The position numbers and the translations under genes are program-made. A stretch of 64,000 nucleotides of DNA, from assembly GCA_948146395.1 (NCBI GenBank), contig OX411558.1, positions 33,465,350 through 33,529,349 of the forward strand, given 5' to 3'. This stretch comes from Fragum whitleyi. Taxonomy: Eukaryota; Mollusca; Bivalvia; Cardiida; Cardiidae. Positions 58,871-64,000 of the stretch are shown piece by piece (the first letter of the stretch is position 1; each line of letters begins with the position of its first letter). Under the pieces are notes generated by a model. It did not search any database. It was not told the DNA's origin and saw nothing but the letters and a program-made list of their open reading frames with translations.

Positions 58871-60344
58871 CAGTATATAAACAAGAGGACCAAGATGGTC
58901 CTAGATCGTTCACCTGAGTCTCTTTGACCCCTGGGACATCACATTAATTAGATAGGCAGATGTCAAAAAGAAGATAATTGCCTAAGGTCAATACCATGGA
59001 ACGTTTTCAGCGAAGAGCAAGACAGATATGTCTTTTTGCTCTTTGATTCTATGTAAAAAGGGATGCACCCGGGTGGACCCCAAATGTGACCCCAGGGTCT
59101 TGATATGAACAAACTTGAAAGAGGTCCATAAGATGATGCTATCGTGCTCAGATGAGCTGAAAGGGATGCGCCCGGTTGGAGCCCAAATATGACCCAAGGG
59201 TCTTGATATGAACAAACTTGGTAGGGGCCCACTAGATGATGCTACATACCAAAAATTGAGGCAGTGTGTCCTCTGGTTTCGATTCAAGAAGATTTTAAAG
59301 ATTTTCGCTCTTTGATTCTATGTAAAAAGGGTTGCGCCCGGGTGGAGCCCAAATATGATCCTAGGGTCTTGATATGAACAAACTTGGTAGAGGTCCACTA
59401 GCTGATGCTACATACCAAATATGAAAGCTGTCTGCAATCTGGTTTCATAGAAGAAGATTTTTTAAGATTTTCATTTTTTTACCCTTTGTGCTCATAAGAG
59501 ATAAAGGGATGCACCCGTGCAAAGCCCAAATATGACCCAAGGGTCTTGATATGAACAAACTTGGCAGAAGCCAACTAGGTGATGCTACACATCAAATATT
59601 AAAGCCCAGTATATAAACAAGAGGACCAAGATGGTCCTAGATCGTTCACCTGAGTCTCTTTGACCCCTGGGACATCACATTAATTAGATAGGCAGATGTC
59701 AAAAAGAAGATAATTGCCTAAGGTCAATACCATGGAACGTTTTCAGCGAAGAGCAAGACAGATATGCCTTTTTGCTCTTTGATTCTATGTAAAAAGGGAT
59801 GTACCCGGGTGGACCCCAAATGTGACCCCAGGGTCTTGATATGAACAAACTTGAAAGAGGTCCATAAGATGATGCTATCGTGCTCAGATGAGCTGAAAGG
59901 GATGCGCCCGGTTGGAGCCCAAATATGACCCAAGGGTCTTGATATGAACAAACTTGGTAGGGGCCCACTAGATGATGCTACATACCAAAAATTGAGGCAG
60001 TGTGTCCTCTGGTTTCGATTCAAGAAGATTTTAAAGATTTTCGCTCTTTGATTCTATGTAAAAAGGGTTGCGCCCGGGTGGAGCCCAAATATGATCCTAG
60101 GGTCTTGATATGAACAAACTTGGTAGAGGTCCACTAGCTGATGCTACATACCAAATATGAAAGCTGTCTGCAATCTGGTTTCATAGAAGAAGATTTTTTA
60201 AGATTTTCATTTTTTTACCCTTTGTGCTCATAAGAGATAAAGGGATGCACCCGTGCAAAGCCCAAATATGACCCAAGGGTCTTGATATGAACAAACTTGG
60301 CAGAAGCCAACTAGGTGATGCTACACATCAAATATTAAAGCTGT
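58871..60344 (+). repeat. 736-bp tandem duplication inside a modular repeat
   Basis: 58871..59606 and 59607..60342 align end to end. By eye they differ at two positions (59031 T versus 59767 C; 59066 C versus 59802 T). The first unit begins at CAGTATATAAACAAGAGGAC, and the junction reads AAAGC followed by the same CAGTATATAA. This is a recent unequal-exchange or replication-slippage duplication, unless it is an assembly artefact. Confidence 0.92.
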
Positions 60345-60822
60345 CTGCCAACTGGTTTCAGAGAAGAAGATTTTTAAAGATTTTCGCTCTTCGATTCTAT
60401 GTTAAAAAGGTTCGGCCCGGGCAAAGCCCAAATATGACCCCAGGGTCTTGATATGAACAAACTTTGCAGAGGTCTACTAAAATATGCTACATACCAAATA
60501 TGAAAGCTGTCTGCGTTCTGGTTTCAGAGAAGAAGATTTTTAAAGATTTTCATATTTTCACCCTTTTTGTTAAGGGTAAAGGGAAAGTTAAGGGTGGATT
60601 TCATTTATTTGAAGAACTTTGGTAGAGCTTGACCCAAGGAACATCCCTGCCAAGTTTCATCAAGATTGGCCCACTGGTTTAGGAGGAGAAGATGTTTAAA
60701 GAAATTGTGGACGACGCACGACGCACGACGCACGACGGACGACGCACGACGCACGACGCACGACGGACATTCTACGATCCCAATAGCTCACCTTGAGCAC
60801 TTCGTGCTCAGGTGAGCTACAA
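58881..60822 (+). repeat. hairpin-ended modular repeat, best-preserved copy
   Basis: The 5' end ACAAGAGGACCAAGATGGTC then CTAGATCGTTCACCTGAG has a 7-bp palindrome (AGGACCA...TGGTCCT). The interior carries repeated units with GCCCAAATATGACCC, GGGTCTTGATATGAACAAAC and TACCAAATATGAAAGC. The 3' end has GGACGACGCACGACGCAC repeats (60708..60765), CATTCTACGATCCCAATAG, then the hairpin 60785..60818: a 15-bp stem (AGCTCACC-TGAGCAC) with one bulged T and a TTC loop. There is no protein-coding frame. I recall such ends as common in bivalve genomes; the class is unknown. Confidence 0.82.
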
Positions 60823-60935
60823 AACAATTTAAGTTGTGTGTTTCGGCGTATCAATACCCGCAACGTTTTCACTCGGGCGAGTATTTAAAATCCCAATTCG
60901 ATCTCGCCACGTCGTTGTATCTACTCCCTTGTCTC

Positions 60936-62266
60936 TAGCTCACCTGAGCACAACATTCTGAATGGGTGCTTTCAGGATCACACTGAGTCCGCCGTGCGTC
61001 GTCCGTCGTCAATAATCCAAAAAAAAACACCCTTCTTAATCTCCTAGCCCACTGGGCCGATTTCTATAAAACTTTTCAAAAATAATTTACGAAATTTTGA
61101 TTTGCCAATAAATATTGGCGTGGCGGGGCGTGGCATTTATTCACTTTGAAATATTTGAACGACATCTGCTCTCGGGCCATTTTCAATAAAACTTTACTAG
61201 AATGATCCTTTGGTGACCCTTTTCAAAAATTATTCGTGAAATTATAATTGGCCCCAAAAAATGGGCGTGGCAAGGCGGTGCCTATTTCGAGCCTGAAATC
61301 TTTGAACGACATCTCCTGAACCACTGGGCCGATTTTAATGAAACTTTACCAGAATGTTCCTCATGTAACCCTTTTCAAAAAGTGTTCGCAAAATTTTGAT
61401 CGGCCCATTAATATCGGCGTAGCAGGGCGGGGCTTATTTTAACCCCGAATTCTTTGATCGACATCCCCTACTGAACCACTGGGTCGATTTCAATGAAACT
61501 TTACCAGAATGTTTCTTGGGTAACTCTTTTTCAAAAATTGTTCGCAAAATTTTGATTGACCCATAAAATAGATGTGGCAGGGCTGGGCTTATTTTGAGCC
61601 CGAAATCTATGAACGACATCTTCTCCTGAACCTCAAGGCTGATTTCAATGAAACTTTACCATACTGTTCAGTGGGTGTAGTTTTTCAAAAATTGTTTGCG
61701 AAATTTTGATCGGCCCATAAATATGGGCCTTGCAGGGTGGGCTTATTTTGATCCCGAAATCTTGGAACGACATCTCCTACTGAACCACTTGGTCAATTTC
61801 AATTAAACTTTACCCCGAATGTTCCTTGGTTTTTTTTTTGTTTTTCTTTTTTTTTTTCAAAAAATGATGGCGAAATTTTGCTTTGCCGATAAATGTGGGC
61901 ATTGCAGGGCGGGGCCTATTTTCAGCCCGAAATCTTTGATCGACATCTTCTCCTGAACCACTGGACTTAATTCAATAAAGCATTAACAGAGTGTTCCTTG
62001 GGTGCCTTTTTTTTAAAAAAAGAAATGACTGCGAAATTTTAATTGGCCCATAAATATAGGCATGGCAGGCAGCGCTAATTTTGAGTCTCCTTAGTAATGA
62101 ATGGTTGGGTAGGGTGTATTTGTACTTTAAATTCTTGGAATAATATCTCCTTTTCAACAATTAAGCAATTGTGAATGAAACTTTGCCAGAAAGTTACTTG
62201 GGTGAGATCCTCTGGACCAATAAAGTTCAGTTGAGCGGTTTAGGGACATTCTGGTCCTCTTGTTTT
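60936..62266 (-). repeat. hairpin-ended modular repeat, reverse orientation
   Basis: On the minus strand it starts AAAACAAGAGGACCAGAATG and ends at CTCAGGTGAGCT (60936 side), with the tail GACGACGGACGACGCACGGC before it. The interior has six degenerate units of about 150 bp (CGACATCTCCTGAACCACTG phrases at 61157, 61304, 61456, 61611, 61765 and 61938). It faces the copy ending at 60822 tail to tail, 113 bp apart. Confidence 0.8.
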
Positions 62267-62829
62267 GAAGTGCTTCTTGCAGCGACAAGTAATGCGTCCA
62301 TCTTTATCAAGGAACCATACGACTCCCAGTGACATTCGTACAGTGGGGAAGACTCTATTTGAAAGACCTGCTTTCTCATATTACTTCACGACCTGACCTA
62401 TTTTCAACAGAAACTATCCTTATGTTGGTTCAATCATTCTAGCAATTGAAGAAAATCGGCCTGATGAGAGAAGCAAATGAAAGACGTCATATGACCTGTT
62501 CTCAAAAGGAACGATTATTATATTGTTGCATTTATTCTGTGCAAGTTTGAAGCCAATTGGATGAACACTGTAGACTCTATTGCAATAACAAGAAAACCAT
62601 GATGGGATGGTTCTTTATCGCTTATTTCGTCTCTTTGAATCCTCCATAAGTGAATTGAAATGTCTATAAAAGTCAATAAATGCCTATAATAGACCAAGTT
62701 TTCAACAAAAGTTATTTTTGTATATATTATTTTATGATAGTCTAATAATCGCTGCATAGGACTGTAGTAGATATGCAGTGCAATTTTCATGAAGATTCAA
62801 GCAAAATGGTGCCTTCTAGAAGGCAAAAG
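62267..62829. other. unassigned sequence between repeats
   Basis: Possibly part of the next repeat's diverged 5' half; no border is visible. Confidence 0.35.
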
Positions 62830-63836
62830 GCTAATTGACATTTAAGCATCTTTTCCCATGATTTCGATTTCATTCTTCCGATTTAACTATTCTTACCAAG
62901 TTTCATCAAGAGTGGGCAATAATTGTGGCCTCTGGACTGTTTAAAGGAAAATTTGTCATTAAGAACCCTTATCCCTAGATATCAAATATAAACTTCCCGT
63001 TTTCCATATGGTTCATTCTTGTGTCCTAACAAACGTTCTAATTAAGTTTCATAAAGACAATCGAAAAGTAATACATCACATAGAACAATTTTTCGAACAG
63101 CCTATAGAACCCATGTTATCAACCCAATAAGAAACGAAGAAATTTGAAAGAAACATTGTGTTCTGAGCATTAAACCTGTGATGGTTAAATAATTCTGATC
63201 AGTTGTTTAAAAAAAGATGCTTTTTTATTTCAGTGAATAATTTTTCTGCTACGCGAGTGCCAATAGAGAGCATACGAACCTCATGCTCGAAGGGGGCATA
63301 GCAAGTATCATAAAAGCCTCCCTTTTCTAAAATGTACATCGTTCCTTTCCATTTTAAAATGGGTCCATGCATCCTTGTGACATGACAAACATTTTGACTA
63401 AGTTCAATAAAGTTGGGATATAATTGTTGCCTCCAAGAGTGTTAATAAGAAACTAATCATTAAGTTCCCTTTTCCGTGATATGGTATGGATACTTCCCAT
63501 TTCCAGCAAGCTTCATCCTTATGACCTGACAAACACTCTGACCAAGTTTCATGAAGTTTGGGGAATAATTGTGGCCTCTAGAGTGTAAAGAAGAAAAGTG
63601 GCATTATAGACCCATTTTCCCGTAATGTCGCAAGTAAGCATTCTATTTTTTATACGGTTCATCTTTTTGACCTTACAATTATTCTGACGAATTTCATGGA
63701 GGGTTGATCATAATTGTGACCTCTAGCTTGTAAACGCTTAAATTGTTCACTTCTGACGACGGACGACATACGACACACGACAGACATTCCATGATCACAA
63801 AAGCTCACCTTTGGCACATTGTGCTCAGATGAGCTA
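62830..63836 (+). repeat. hairpin-ended modular repeat, 145-bp unit type
   Basis: Units share AAGTTTCAT(C/A)AAG and ATAATTGTGGCCTCTAGA, near 62898, 63046, 63400, 63543 and 63690. The 3' end has GACGACGGACGACATACGAC then CATGATCACAAAAGCTCACC, with a hairpin at 63802..63835 of the family type (loop CATT). It is the same subfamily as 29938..30660. Confidence 0.75.
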
Positions 63837-64000
63837 AAATGGTTGACGGGCGGGCGGACAGGAAACCGCAAGCTTAATAGCTCTTCTGACCTTTCGTGAA
63901 TACAGCTCAAAATTATATTTTCACGTTTTATCATTATAAAGAAAGGTGGTGGTTAGCCCTCCATCCTCGATTGATGCACAAACGTAAAAAGAGATGAGTT
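63837..64000. other. window edge, nothing recognised
   Basis: A GACGGGCGGGCGGACAGG stretch follows the repeat terminus and hints at another family end, but the window stops. Confidence 0.3.

Noticed and set aside
58963..60023. Two pairs of similar 89- and 99-codon frames on the minus strand
   Set aside because: They are duplicated only because the 736-bp repeat unit is duplicated; they lie within a non-coding repeat.
60700..60770. CRISPR-like short direct repeats (GACGCAC)n
   Set aside because: These are contiguous 7-bp tandem repeats without spacers in a eukaryotic transposon tail.

Overview
The window is animal nuclear DNA: AT-rich, with large introns, GT-AG splice sites, AATAAA signals, LINE retrotransposons, MITEs and microsatellites. 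There is no bacterial-style gene packing. The repeats resemble what I recall from bivalve mollusc genomes: hairpin-ended modules with GACGACGCAC-type tails, GGAC/AGAC-rich elements, and LINEs ending in (TTA)n. I suggest a bivalve or related lophotrochozoan, at moderate confidence.

Host genes. I can support two, both on the minus strand. (1) A four-exon ankyrin-repeat gene, join(26812..27205, 25149..25250, 21892..22098, 20247..20473) read on the minus strand. All three introns are phase 1, the total is 930 nt (309 residues plus stop), and an AATAAA follows at 20013..20018. It has a basic N-terminal tail, about five ankyrin repeats and a basic Ser-rich C-terminal tail. The last exon was found by splice phase and not as a free-standing ORF. 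(2) A PLAC8/cornifelin-like Cys-rich protein of 110 residues at 46666..46998, coded in one exon behind a splice acceptor, with AATAAA at 46519..46524.

Mobile elements. 3.8-14.4 kb is a nested retrotransposon. LINE A (minus; CR1/jockey-like, with an SGNH-esterase plus zinc-knuckle ORF1 and an endonuclease-RT ORF2) is cut inside ORF2 by LINE B (minus; L1/Tx1-like, about 5.0 kb), which has a poly-A tail and a 13-16 bp target-site duplication. LINE C (plus, 38.4-42.0 kb), related to LINE A, carries a long uninterrupted endonuclease-RT frame and is inserted in a tandem repeat. DNA-transposon remnants include a TA-flanked element with 28-bp inverted termini (33253..34078), an older relative near 0.8-1.2 kb, and two copies of a 220-240 bp MITE (19.1 and 52.1 kb).

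Repeat system. The most pervasive structure is a family of modular repeats: internal arrays of degenerate 140-170 bp units, a 5' end with a small palindrome, and a 3' end with a GACGACGCAC-type tract and a strong terminal hairpin. Copies or fragments lie at 20.6, 30, 32.4-34.5, 37.3-44.6, 56.6, 58.9-60.8, 60.9-62.3 and 62.8-63.8 kb. One contains a 736-bp tandem duplication with two differences. A separate inverted duplication has arms at 53932..54716 and 57322..58016.

The remaining stretches are non-coding as far as I can read them, apart from microsatellites, short hairpins and possible tRNA-derived SINE heads. I found no CRISPR, rRNA or convincing tRNA gene.
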